A stretch of 5,336 bases of DNA from Gammaproteobacteria bacterium (GCA_003228965.1 QIGP01000114.1:1-5336); one strand, 5' to 3'. Shown: positions 1 to 4,991, numbered from the stretch's first letter. Notes: a model not told the origin generated them from the letters alone. A program made the numbers and translations.

Positions 1-317
1 AGATCTGGAGCCGGTGGGTTTAAACCCTGGCCCATGGCGTTGGGCGACTTACCAGGAGCACCATGGCAACCTGCACACATAGCTTCGAAGTCGTTTATCC
101 CGGCATGTGCAAGTGATTCGTCACTCAGATCGGGCACGACAATACTTTTCGCTCGACGCTCTACCGATGCATGCATGGTGGTCGACATCACCCAACTCGA
201 CAGTCTGTTGTGTGGGACTGTTGCACTTACGTCGTAAGTACCAGAATAGATAAAGGCAAGCGTTGCCAAGCCAAAGAAGAGTAAAGCAGCTACCAGTGTG
301 GTTACAATCGTTTTCAT
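1..317 (-). CDS. Membrane-anchored c-type cytochrome, 3' end cut by window edge
   Basis: Only the first 105 codons are present. The protein opens with MKTIV and a hydrophobic segment (about residues 4-24), which anchors or exports it so that the haem domain lies in the periplasm. A segment with conserved-looking W42 and SVERRA (51-56) follows, then the class I haem motif C81-A-G-C84-H85 and GLNPPAPD just before the edge. The axial methionine expected further on is outside the window. The role is electron transfer; the partner is unknown. The start at 317 is supported by a good Shine-Dalgarno, GAGGA at 325-329, seven bases upstream. The gene lies 137 bp after the small Cys/His-rich exported protein on the same strand, so it may belong to the same copper-responsive unit. 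From memory, short cytochromes with this N-terminal pattern occur near copper-resistance genes in gammaproteobacteria, but I could not check this. Cytochrome c is certain; the copper link is inferred. Confidence 0.9.
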   Translation of the reverse strand, partial: MKTIVTTLVAALLFFGLATLAFIYSGTYDVSATVPHNRLSSWVMSTTMHASVERRAKSIVVPDLSDESLAHAGINDFEAMCAGCHGAPGKSPNAMGQGLNPPAPD

Positions 318-324
318 TTTCCAA

Positions 325-329
325 TCCTC
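325..329 (-). promoter_or_regulatory. Shine-Dalgarno of the cytochrome gene
   Basis: GAGGA on the minus strand lies seven bases before the ATG at 317. It decides the start and shows that the out-of-frame ATG at 324 is not used. Confidence 0.7.
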
Positions 330-342
330 AAAGTTGTCGTCA

Positions 343-369
343 GTAACACGCCTATTGATTACGTGTAAC
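343..369. repeat. Imperfect inverted repeat upstream of the cytochrome gene
   Basis: GTAACACG (343-350) and CGTGTAAC (362-369) form an inverted repeat with one mismatch and an 11-base spacer. It sits 26-52 bases upstream of the cytochrome start, in the gap after the small exported protein. It could be a regulator site for separate control of the cytochrome gene, or an RNA hairpin in the intercistronic region. It does not resemble the CsoR-like site at 860-876. The function is unknown. Confidence 0.35.
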
Positions 370-454
370 GTTCCGTGCTTAAGCTTTCAAACACAGAAAT
401 CAACAGATAAATATCGCAGCGACATAGACCGCGATCTAACTTTGGAAGAGTGGC

Positions 455-844
455 TTAAACGACCAGGCGGTCGTGACGACGAATGGGGGTGTCGGCTGGC
501 CGCCTTAGGCGACCAGGGGGCGGCCCCGTAGAGGTGAGGGTTACTAATTGGGGAGTGATCGAAACAAGTTCGACCAAGATCGTTTCAAAATCATCAGATT
601 CAACGCTGCCGGATACCGACACTACGACCGCTTCGATTTTAGCCGCAGAAACGCTATTGCAATCGTTCAGGCATCCTTCATGACCACAGTCCACACTGTT
701 GTTAGCACCAGAAGGCGAATCTGCTTGATGGTGAGCGTGTCCGTCCATGTGACCGTCGGATGCCATCGCTGAGCACGGGCACACCATAATGCTCAGCCCC
801 AACGCCGCGACCGCTAACCATGAGATGACTCTTTGCACTTGCAT
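455..844 (-). CDS. Small exported Cys/His-rich protein, putative copper-binding
   Basis: This 129-residue protein has a signal peptide (charged start MQVQR, hydrophobic 6-21) with a likely signal peptidase I site after A28 (AMA/SD). The mature N-terminus is rich in possible metal ligands: H32, H36, H38, H39, then C53, H55, C58 and C62 (a C-x4-C-x3-C array). C22 and C24 lie inside the signal peptide. The C-terminal part is beta-prone and ends in a Pro/Arg-rich tail with PPPGRLRRPADTP (108-120) and RRHDRLVV. I recall similar tails in small periplasmic proteins beside copper-resistance genes, but the family is not named here. The gene is divergent from a CsoR-type regulator, with the CsoR-like operator in its promoter, so a periplasmic copper-binding or copper-sensing role is likely but inferred. 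The ATG at 844 was chosen over a TTG at 883 because the TTG overlaps the predicted -35 box. No Shine-Dalgarno is visible before 844. Confidence 0.75.
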   Translation of the reverse strand: MQVQRVISWLAVAALGLSIMVCPCSAMASDGHMDGHAHHQADSPSGANNSVDCGHEGCLNDCNSVSAAKIEAVVVSVSGSVESDDFETILVELVSITPQLVTLTSTGPPPGRLRRPADTPIRRHDRLVV

Positions 845-856
845 CAGGAAAACTAC

Positions 857-883
857 ACTATACCCCCTACGGGTATTCGTCAA
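857..883 (-). promoter_or_regulatory. Predicted sigma-70 promoter for the leftward genes
   Basis: On the minus strand, TTGACG (883-878) is a good -35 box. The -10 box could be TATAGT (862-857, 15-base spacer) or TAGTGT (860-855, 17-base spacer). Either places the start of transcription near 850-847, only a few bases before the ATG at 844. The CsoR-like palindrome lies almost entirely between the two boxes, so bound repressor would block polymerase. The short leader agrees with the lack of a Shine-Dalgarno. Confidence 0.5.
860..876. promoter_or_regulatory. CsoR-type operator in the divergent promoter region
   Basis: ATACCC (860-865) and GGGTAT (871-876) are perfect inverted half-sites around CCTAC. 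This G/C-tract palindrome flanked by AT bases is the known style of operator for CsoR proteins. It lies 36 bp upstream of the csoR-like gene and between the -35 and -10 boxes of the leftward gene. A single site could therefore control both directions: repression of the small exported protein and autoregulation of the regulator. The palindrome is seen directly; binding is inferred. Confidence 0.75.
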
Positions 884-911
884 GCGCTGATATTTTCACT
901 ACGAGGCCACC

Positions 912-1190
912 ATGAGTGACACTGAAAAAACAAAGAAAGCCATTGCCCGCCGCTTTAAGCGCATTGAAGGTCAAGTTAACGGGCTGAGTCGAATGCTCGA
1001 TGGCGACCGTTACTGCATGGATATCTTGCATCAAATCCAGGCAGCAAAGGCGGCTCTCACCAAAGCTGAAACTGAATTGTTACGACTGCACGCGCGTAAG
1101 TGTGTGGACGAAGCTTTGGAAGATGGAAGCATTGAAGATCAACGTAAAAAAATTATTGAACTAGTGGACCTCTTTGAAAGAGTACGCTAG
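912..1190 (+). CDS. csoR: CsoR-type copper-sensing transcriptional repressor
   Basis: The 92-residue protein matches the all-helical CsoR/RcnR/FrmR family over its full length: the R-x-K-R-I-E-G-Q-V start of helix 1 (about 14-22), R33-Y34-C35 at the start of helix 2, and H60-A-R-K-C64-V65. C35, H60 and C64 correspond to the Cu(I) ligands C36, H61 and C65 of Mycobacterium tuberculosis CsoR. RcnR has His at the last position and FrmR lacks this Cys, so copper is the best-supported effector. Y34 and E83 match the second-shell Tyr and Glu of that protein if a three-residue insertion is allowed. In this family Cu(I) binding releases the repressor from DNA. A Shine-Dalgarno GAGG (903-906) five bases before the ATG supports the start. 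The gene is divergent from a Cys/His-rich exported protein, with a CsoR-like palindrome between them. The symbol marks the subtype; the true target metal is not proven. Confidence 0.9.
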   Translation: MSDTEKTKKAIARRFKRIEGQVNGLSRMLDGDRYCMDILHQIQAAKAALTKAETELLRLHARKCVDEALEDGSIEDQRKKIIELVDLFERVR

Positions 1191-1194
1191 TCAT

Positions 1195-1228
1195 TGCGCA
1201 TTGAGCGCACTAAAACAACCCAGTGCGC
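1195..1228 (+). terminator. Possible terminator hairpins after the csoR-like gene
   Basis: Two mutually exclusive hairpins begin five bases after the stop codon. TGCGC (1195-1199) pairs with GCGCA (1205-1209) across a five-base loop. GCGCACT (1205-1211) pairs perfectly with AGTGCGC (1222-1228) across a ten-base A-rich loop. No U-tract follows, so this is not a standard intrinsic terminator. It may stabilise the 3' end of the transcript or be a protein-binding site. Confidence 0.35.
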
Positions 1229-1599
1229 CACCCGTCAACGGCCACTATCCGGTACCAGGCACAAACTTAAGCGTACTGGTTTAGACGGCCAGGTCACAGC
1301 CATTTGATGAGATTGAACTCAATTGCTCCCACTGGCGGAGAGCACCGCAATGTGTGGGGCATTTTTTACTCTTGCTTGGGGGAGTCAATCGCCAAGACGT
1401 GCGGGGCCGTGGGAAATCTTGGGTAAAACACAAACTAATTATTTTCCTACCCCAGACATTGCGATGCTCTCAAACCTTTGAGTGCTTCGGGACGCTTCTT
1501 CGAAAAAATATTACTGTTGTTTGATTCGAGGCTACCTTACTATCGCGGTGCTTTACAAACATAGTATTCTTGTCGCCAAGTGCCCTGCGAGTAAATAAT
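1229..1599. other. Gene-poor spacer between the csoR-like gene and the methyltransferase gene
   Basis: No convincing gene is seen in these 371 bases. The best small frame is 43 codons (1350-1481, +), starting MCG with a GGAG nine bases upstream. It faintly recalls the N-terminus of SRAP/YedK proteins but stops early, so it is not called a gene. A weak sigma-70-like pair (TTGTTT at 1517-1522, TACTAT at 1538-1543, spacer only 15 bases) could serve the methyltransferase gene. No terminator or repeat family was recognised. Confidence 0.5.
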
Positions 1600-2322
1600 A
1601 TGCGAACGTCTGGCTGGATGAAGCAGCAACCGTGGTTCTGGCCCATAAAATTATTTTTAAAACGACTAAGTGGTCGGGAATTGTGGCTACGGCCGGAGAT
1701 TGATGTAGCGACAATCGCCTCTGGCGGCTGGCGTTTTCTGCGTGACAAACTGGATACGAGTTCGATCGTGTATTCGCTGGGCGTCGGCGATTCAATCGAG
1801 TTCGATCTGGCGTTGATTCAGGAAACAGGCGCCACGGTGCACGCGTTCGATCCAACGCCGTTTGCCAGGGACTGGGTCAACGAACAGTCGTTGCCAAACG
1901 AGTTTGTGTTTCATCCCTGGGCGGCGTCGGGTCAGGACGGTCGCCTGCGATTGTTTCGACGGGTTAACCGACGTGGCAAGCCAGCGCAGGTCATGTGGAC
2001 GGCGGACCGCGATGCCGGTGACCCGGATGATTTTATCGATGTACCGGCATACACGTTTGCATCGTTAATGCAGCAACTCGAACACAATCGTGTCGACTTG
2101 ATGAAAATGGATGTTGAAGGCGCGGAACACGACGTTCTCAACGCGCTCGAGCACAGTCCCTACCTGCCGCGGCAACTACTGGTGGAGTTTCACCACCGTT
2201 TCCCTGGCATTGGCAAAGCGCGAACGGCACAGACTATCAAGCGCCTACGTGCGCTTGGGTACCGAATATTTGATGTCTCGGAAACCGGCCGCGAAGTTGG
2301 CTTTTTGCTGCAGGAAAATTAA
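1600..2322 (+). CDS. FkbM-family SAM-dependent methyltransferase
   Basis: The 240-residue protein has a class I methyltransferase fold. A Trp- and Arg-rich N-terminal segment (1-50) is followed by motif I as VYSLGVGDSIEFD (57-69), then V80-HAFDPTP87 at the end of beta-2, where the acidic residue normally binds the SAM ribose. The FkbM hallmark VDLMKMDVEGAEHDVL (165-180) and a later LLVEFHHRF strand (193-201) complete it. FkbM enzymes mostly O-methylate sugars, polyketides or other small or surface molecules; the substrate here cannot be read. No membrane segment or signal peptide is evident, so it is probably cytoplasmic. ATG at 1600 was chosen over a TTG at 1570 and an internal ATG at 1618; the only upstream signal is a weak GAG about eight bases before 1600. 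It has no close co-directional partner, with 409 bp before and 528 bp after, so it appears to be a single-gene unit rather than part of a glycan cluster. Confidence 0.88.
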   Translation: MRTSGWMKQQPWFWPIKLFLKRLSGRELWLRPEIDVATIASGGWRFLRDKLDTSSIVYSLGVGDSIEFDLALIQETGATVHAFDPTPFARDWVNEQSLPNEFVFHPWAASGQDGRLRLFRRVNRRGKPAQVMWTADRDAGDPDDFIDVPAYTFASLMQQLEHNRVDLMKMDVEGAEHDVLNALEHSPYLPRQLLVEFHHRFPGIGKARTAQTIKRLRALGYRIFDVSETGREVGFLLQEN

Positions 2323-2542
2323 GGGCGCGCAGTGGAATCCCGGACACCCATGATATGAACAATGCGAATTTGGCGCTTTTTCGAGAAACGGGAAATCCAC
2401 CGCTGGCAGACACTATTGCGAATCAGGGATGACCGGGTATCCGGGATTCTTGCAAAATTGTTTACAATCGCTTTGAATTCATTAGCTGCTGGCTGAGGTA
2501 AAGTACGAATCCTTCCCAGACTATGAGACTTAACAAGACATC

Positions 2543-2557
2543 TGACAGGTTATGTCA
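2543..2557. repeat. TGACA-N5-TGTCA palindrome, possible activator site
   Basis: TGACA (2543-2547) and TGTCA (2553-2557) are perfect inverted half-sites with a five-base gap. The site lies about 220 bp upstream of the predicted sigma-54 start site, a distance at which enhancer-binding proteins act. It could equally be chance in AT-rich spacer DNA. Confidence 0.35.
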
Positions 2558-2561
2558 AGCA

Positions 2562-2592
2562 AACGTGATTTTCTATTAACTTCAGTCACGTT
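2562..2592. repeat. AACGTGA-N17-TCACGTT inverted repeat
   Basis: AACGTGA (2562-2568) and TCACGTT (2586-2592) are perfect 7-bp inverted arms separated by 17 bases. Their centres are 24 bp apart, a little over two helical turns, so a dimeric regulator could bind both on roughly one face. The site lies five bases after the TGACA-N5-TGTCA palindrome, and the pair looks like a compact upstream regulatory element. The bound protein is unknown. Confidence 0.4.
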
Positions 2593-2743
2593 GAGACTCA
2601 ATTGGCCGTGGCAACCGCGGCTAAATGTGATCGGGTGTAGGGAGGTTTCGCACTGTCGGAATATCTTACAAGACCGCTCGCAGGGTCAGATAGAATTTAC
2701 GGGCAGTGACAATTAATCCTTATAAATCAAATAGTAAAAACCC

Positions 2744-2759
2744 TGGTATACATCTTGCA
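2744..2759 (+). promoter_or_regulatory. Candidate sigma-54 (-24/-12) promoter
   Basis: TGG at 2744-2746 and TTGCA at 2755-2759 match the -24 and -12 elements recognised by RpoN, with exactly ten bases between the invariant GG and GC. The -24 element is only partly consensus after TGG. Transcription would begin near 2770, giving a leader of about 80 bases before the PEP-CTERM gene. From the literature on PEP-CTERM bacteria, the PrsK/PrsR two-component system with RpoN controls PEP-CTERM genes. That fits the downstream gene but is inference here. Confidence 0.55.
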
Positions 2760-2850
2760 TTCAGCTTAGGGTAGTTTCGCTATCAGAGTATTTTTGGGCG
2801 TTAGCGACCAATAGTAGACCATCTTTTGTTGCGACATGGGGACGAAAAAA

Positions 2851-3384
2851 ATGAAACTTAGTAAACTTTTTACCGGACTGATCTCGACGCTGGTTTGTGC
2901 GTCGGTTTTTGCTGTCCCGGTTGTACTGGACATCACATTTGATGATTTCCCGAATGAAACATCTTTTGGCCTTTGGGCTGAAGGCGCCGACACTGGCGAT
3001 ATCTTCGCTGGCATACCGTATGACGTGGGCGCCAGCTCACCGATAGGTTTTGGCGACGGCTTTGTGTTGCCGGGCGATTTTGCGGGTCAAGACCCTGGAC
3101 CCTGGCAGTTTGTCTGGGATCTGGATCCAGGTAATTATCTCTTCATGATCTTTGACGCCTTTGACGACGGCATCTGCTGCGACTTTGGCATGGGCGAATA
3201 CTCGCTCACCGTCGATGGCACTGAAGTCTTCGCGGGCGGCGATTTTGCAGACCTTGATCCGGTTGACGCCAATGGCAACTTCATTGGTTTCTTCACGGTT
3301 GCGCAGCCAGTTGCCGAGCCGGGCATGCTTGCACTGCTGGCTCTTGGCCTGATCGGTTTGGGTTTTGCCCGCCGTCGCGCTTAA
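2851..3384 (+). CDS. Exported PEP-CTERM-type protein with a DGICC domain
   Basis: The 177-residue precursor has a signal peptide (MKLSK, hydrophobic 6-20, likely cleavage after A21). One acidic, Cys-poor domain follows, with FPNETSFGL (33-41) near its start and YLFMIFDAFDDGICCDFG (96-113) then EYSLTVDG (116-123) in its second half. ETSW-type and DxYGDGICC-type motifs in this order are known from secreted proteins of bacteria and eukaryotic algae; the C109-C110 pair may form disulfides or bind metal. The C-terminus is an exosortase sorting signal: AEPG (155-158), a hydrophobic stretch LALLALGLIGLGF and an RRR tail. The first Pro of PEP is replaced by Ala. Exosortase would cut here and place the protein at the cell surface or in extracellular polymer. 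ATG 2851 was preferred to 2836 because GGGGA (2838-2842) is well placed for it and nothing precedes 2836. A sigma-54-like promoter lies upstream and a strong terminator downstream, so it is a single-gene unit. Confidence 0.85.
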   Translation: MKLSKLFTGLISTLVCASVFAVPVVLDITFDDFPNETSFGLWAEGADTGDIFAGIPYDVGASSPIGFGDGFVLPGDFAGQDPGPWQFVWDLDPGNYLFMIFDAFDDGICCDFGMGEYSLTVDGTEVFAGGDFADLDPVDANGNFIGFFTVAQPVAEPGMLALLALGLIGLGFARRRA

Positions 3385-3396
3385 GTACGATACCGA

Positions 3397-3415
3397 TACG
3401 ATCAACCTGATCGTG
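3397..3415 (+). repeat. Hairpin just before the terminator
   Basis: ACGATCA (3398-3404) and TGATCGT (3408-3414) pair perfectly around ACC, with a possible T-G closing pair at 3397/3415. It lies 12 bases after the stop codon and directly ahead of the main terminator. It may protect the 3' end of the mRNA or help polymerase pausing. Confidence 0.6.
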
Positions 3416-3418
3416 CTG

Positions 3419-3448
3419 AAAAAGCCCCGCAATTTGCGGGGCTTTTTT
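3419..3448 (+). terminator. Intrinsic terminator of the PEP-CTERM gene
   Basis: GCCCCGC (3424-3430) and GCGGGGC (3436-3442) form a strong GC stem with an AATTT loop, extended by an upstream A-run pairing with the T-run. Six Ts (3443-3448) follow. The A-run at 3419-3423 makes it workable in both directions, although no minus-strand gene ends here. It separates the PEP-CTERM gene from the lipoprotein operon. Confidence 0.93.
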
Positions 3449-3496
3449 GTGCGCGAAGCCTTCTTGGCGTAATCTAACGGGCCATGCGATTTGATC

Positions 3497-3513
3497 GGTG
3501 ACTCTTCGTCACC
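3497..3513 (+). promoter_or_regulatory. Perfect hairpin/palindrome upstream of the TPR lipoprotein gene
   Basis: GGTGAC (3497-3502) and GTCACC (3508-3513) are perfect 6-bp arms around TCTTC. The element ends 29 bases before the ATG at 3543 and 15 bases before the Shine-Dalgarno. It may be an operator or a leader hairpin that affects translation or mRNA stability. No clear sigma-70 promoter could be fixed nearby, so its position relative to the transcription start is unknown. Confidence 0.4.
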
Positions 3514-3542
3514 AGATAGCTTATTACCAAAGGTGCCTAATA

Positions 3543-4991
3543 ATGCAAGTAACCGGCAAATCGACCAGACCCTCATTCGCCGGACGGTGCGGTGTCGTAC
3601 TGTTTTGCTTATCTGTGCTGACAGCTTGTGGGCCACAGATCGAGCTTCCGCCGTTACCCAGTGTCAGCACCGAGGGCTTTCTTGATGATGTAAAGAAGCA
3701 GATTCAGGGTGCACGCGCGAGTGTCGATGCCAATCCGACGGACAGCCAGGTCAATGGTCGCTATGGGATGATCCTGGGAGCTTATGGGCATGATCCGGCC
3801 GCGAGTGTCGCCTTCGATCGCGCCAGACGGCTGTCGCCCGATCAGCCACGTTGGGCCTACTATCACAGTTTTATCCTTCGACGTCTTGGCAAGACCCAGG
3901 AGGCGTTGCAAGCCCTGGATGCCGTACTGGCCGTCAATCCCGGCCAACTCGACGCTTTGGCCAGACGAGCCGAGGTCTATTTCGATCTGGCTCGATTTGA
4001 CGAAGCGCAACGCGATGTCGGGCAGGTGCTCGCCAGCAACGCCAGATACCCGTTGGCGCAGTATTACGCCGGCCGGATTCACAGTCAGCGAAAAGAATGG
4101 CCGGAAGCTATCGCGCGCTACGAGCGCATGCTGAACGACGGCATCAATGTAACGGAAGTGCATAACCATCTTGGCGCGGCCTACCGGATGATTGGTAACA
4201 CCGACAAGGCGGCCCATCATCTGACCCGGGCCAGGAGCAACAGCAGTCTCAAGATTGCGGGTTTTGATCCGGTCATAAAAAAATTCAATGAACTCAACGT
4301 GGGCGATCAGCCATACGTCGTAAGGGCGGCGGAATTCTACCGGCGAGGCGAACTCGACAAAGCCCTCGGTGAGCTTAAAATTGCGCACAAAAAGAATCCG
4401 GATAACGTTGGCACACACGTGCATCTGGTGCGCTTTTACGGGCAGGCAAAAAACCTCAACAAGTCTCTTTACCATTTCAGGCGAGCCCGCGAACTCGATC
4501 CAAATTTTTCGCAACTTCACAGCAATATGGGTTTCGCTTACCAATACGCCGGGCAGTATGACGACGCGGTCAGCGCCTATCAGGAGGCGTTGCGACAGGC
4601 TCCGGACCGACCGGGGGTGCATGCGGAACTTGGATTTGTGCTAAGAAAATCGGGCGAGTTGGAGCAGGCCCTTGTGCACTATGAACAATCGCTGAAATTA
4701 CAGCCCGTAAATCGCGATTTGCGTTTCATCCTTGGTGAGACGCTGGTGTCAATGCGCCGATTTCCAGATGCGATCAGGACCTTCCAATCGGCACTCACAC
4801 CCGTAGATCAAAAGACCATTGAGGTCTATCGCGCGCTGGCCAGAACGCATATGCTAAGCGCCAACCGGGAGGCCGCACTCGATGCCTTGCAACAGGCAAA
4901 AGTCGTCGCGATCGACTACGGCAACGATGCCATGATTAAGGCTCTCGACTCGGATATTAACAAGGTTAACCACGGCCATTCCGGACCCTGA
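3543..4991 (+). CDS. TPR-repeat outer-membrane lipoprotein
   Basis: The 482-residue precursor has a lipoprotein signal peptide with a charged n-region, hydrophobic core VVLFCLSVL and lipobox LTAC. C29 would be lipidated, and G30 at +2 argues for transfer to the outer membrane. The rest is about ten or eleven tetratricopeptide repeats from residue 68 to about 465. The clearest unit is SNMGFAYQYAGQYDDAVSAY, followed by one starting AELGFVLRKSGELEQAL. An irregular linker (about 238-262, around NELNVGDQ) splits the array into five and five or six units. TPR superhelices bind peptides or protein partners, so this is probably a scaffold rather than an enzyme. ATG 3543 with AAGGTG (3530-3535) seven bases upstream is preferred to a GTG at 3498, which would add 15 residues before the signal peptide. 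The next gene, 57 bp downstream, encodes a CRTAC1-like lipoprotein, so the two are probably co-transcribed and may interact. The exact role is unknown. Confidence 0.88.
   Translation: MQVTGKSTRPSFAGRCGVVLFCLSVLTACGPQIELPPLPSVSTEGFLDDVKKQIQGARASVDANPTDSQVNGRYGMILGAYGHDPAASVAFDRARRLSPDQPRWAYYHSFILRRLGKTQEALQALDAVLAVNPGQLDALARRAEVYFDLARFDEAQRDVGQVLASNARYPLAQYYAGRIHSQRKEWPEAIARYERMLNDGINVTEVHNHLGAAYRMIGNTDKAAHHLTRARSNSSLKIAGFDPVIKKFNELNVGDQPYVVRAAEFYRRGELDKALGELKIAHKKNPDNVGTHVHLVRFYGQAKNLNKSLYHFRRARELDPNFSQLHSNMGFAYQYAGQYDDAVSAYQEALRQAPDRPGVHAELGFVLRKSGELEQALVHYEQSLKLQPVNRDLRFILGETLVSMRRFPDAIRTFQSALTPVDQKTIEVYRALARTHMLSANREAALDALQQAKVVAIDYGNDAMIKALDSDINKVNHGHSGP

Larger units (their letters stand above)
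2323..2743. other. Long non-coding spacer upstream of the PEP-CTERM gene
   Basis: No credible open reading frame is present on either strand and no clear terminator follows the methyltransferase gene. The stretch holds two inverted repeats (2543-2557 and 2562-2592) some 180-230 bp upstream of the candidate sigma-54 start site. A weak sigma-70-like pair, TTTACG (2696-2701) with TATAAA (2721-2726) at a long 19-base spacing, is also present. The length and the repeats suggest a regulatory region for the gene at 2851. Confidence 0.5.

Noticed and set aside
121..324. Minus-strand 67-codon frame starting at 324
   Set aside because: The overlapping frame from 317 has a better-placed Shine-Dalgarno, a membrane anchor and a CAGCH haem motif, so this one is a frame-shifted shadow.
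498..525. GGCCGCC/GGCGGCC hairpin and a nearby CGACC/GGTCG hairpin
   Set aside because: Both lie within the coding region of the small exported protein, over its Pro/Arg-rich tail, and are readily explained by GC-rich codons. No T-run follows.
845..883. TTG-started N-terminal extension of the small exported protein
   Set aside because: It would place the start codon inside the predicted -35 box and 13 extra residues ahead of a normal signal peptide.
1307..1426. 39-codon frame starting at 1307
   Set aside because: It has no ribosome binding site and no recognisable motif, and its length is expected by chance in spacer DNA.
1470..1855. Overlapping minus-strand frames at the 5' part of the methyltransferase gene
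   Set aside because: Both are Arg/Ser/His-rich translations typical of antisense shadows, and the plus-strand FkbM motifs are unmistakable.
2404..2420. TGGCA...TTGC resemblance to a second sigma-54 promoter
   Set aside because: The GG-to-GC separation is eleven bases rather than ten, which RpoN does not normally tolerate, and no gene follows closely.
3037..3636. Minus-strand open frame of 199 codons across the PEP-CTERM gene's 3' half and the terminator
   Set aside because: It runs through a strong terminator and into the next gene's leader, with low-complexity basic composition and no family resemblance.
3654..4622. Long minus-strand open frame of 322 codons opposite the TPR gene
   Set aside because: It has no recognisable domain and no signal or ribosome binding site, and it lies fully inside the well-supported TPR lipoprotein. 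It is an antisense shadow in GC-rich coding DNA.
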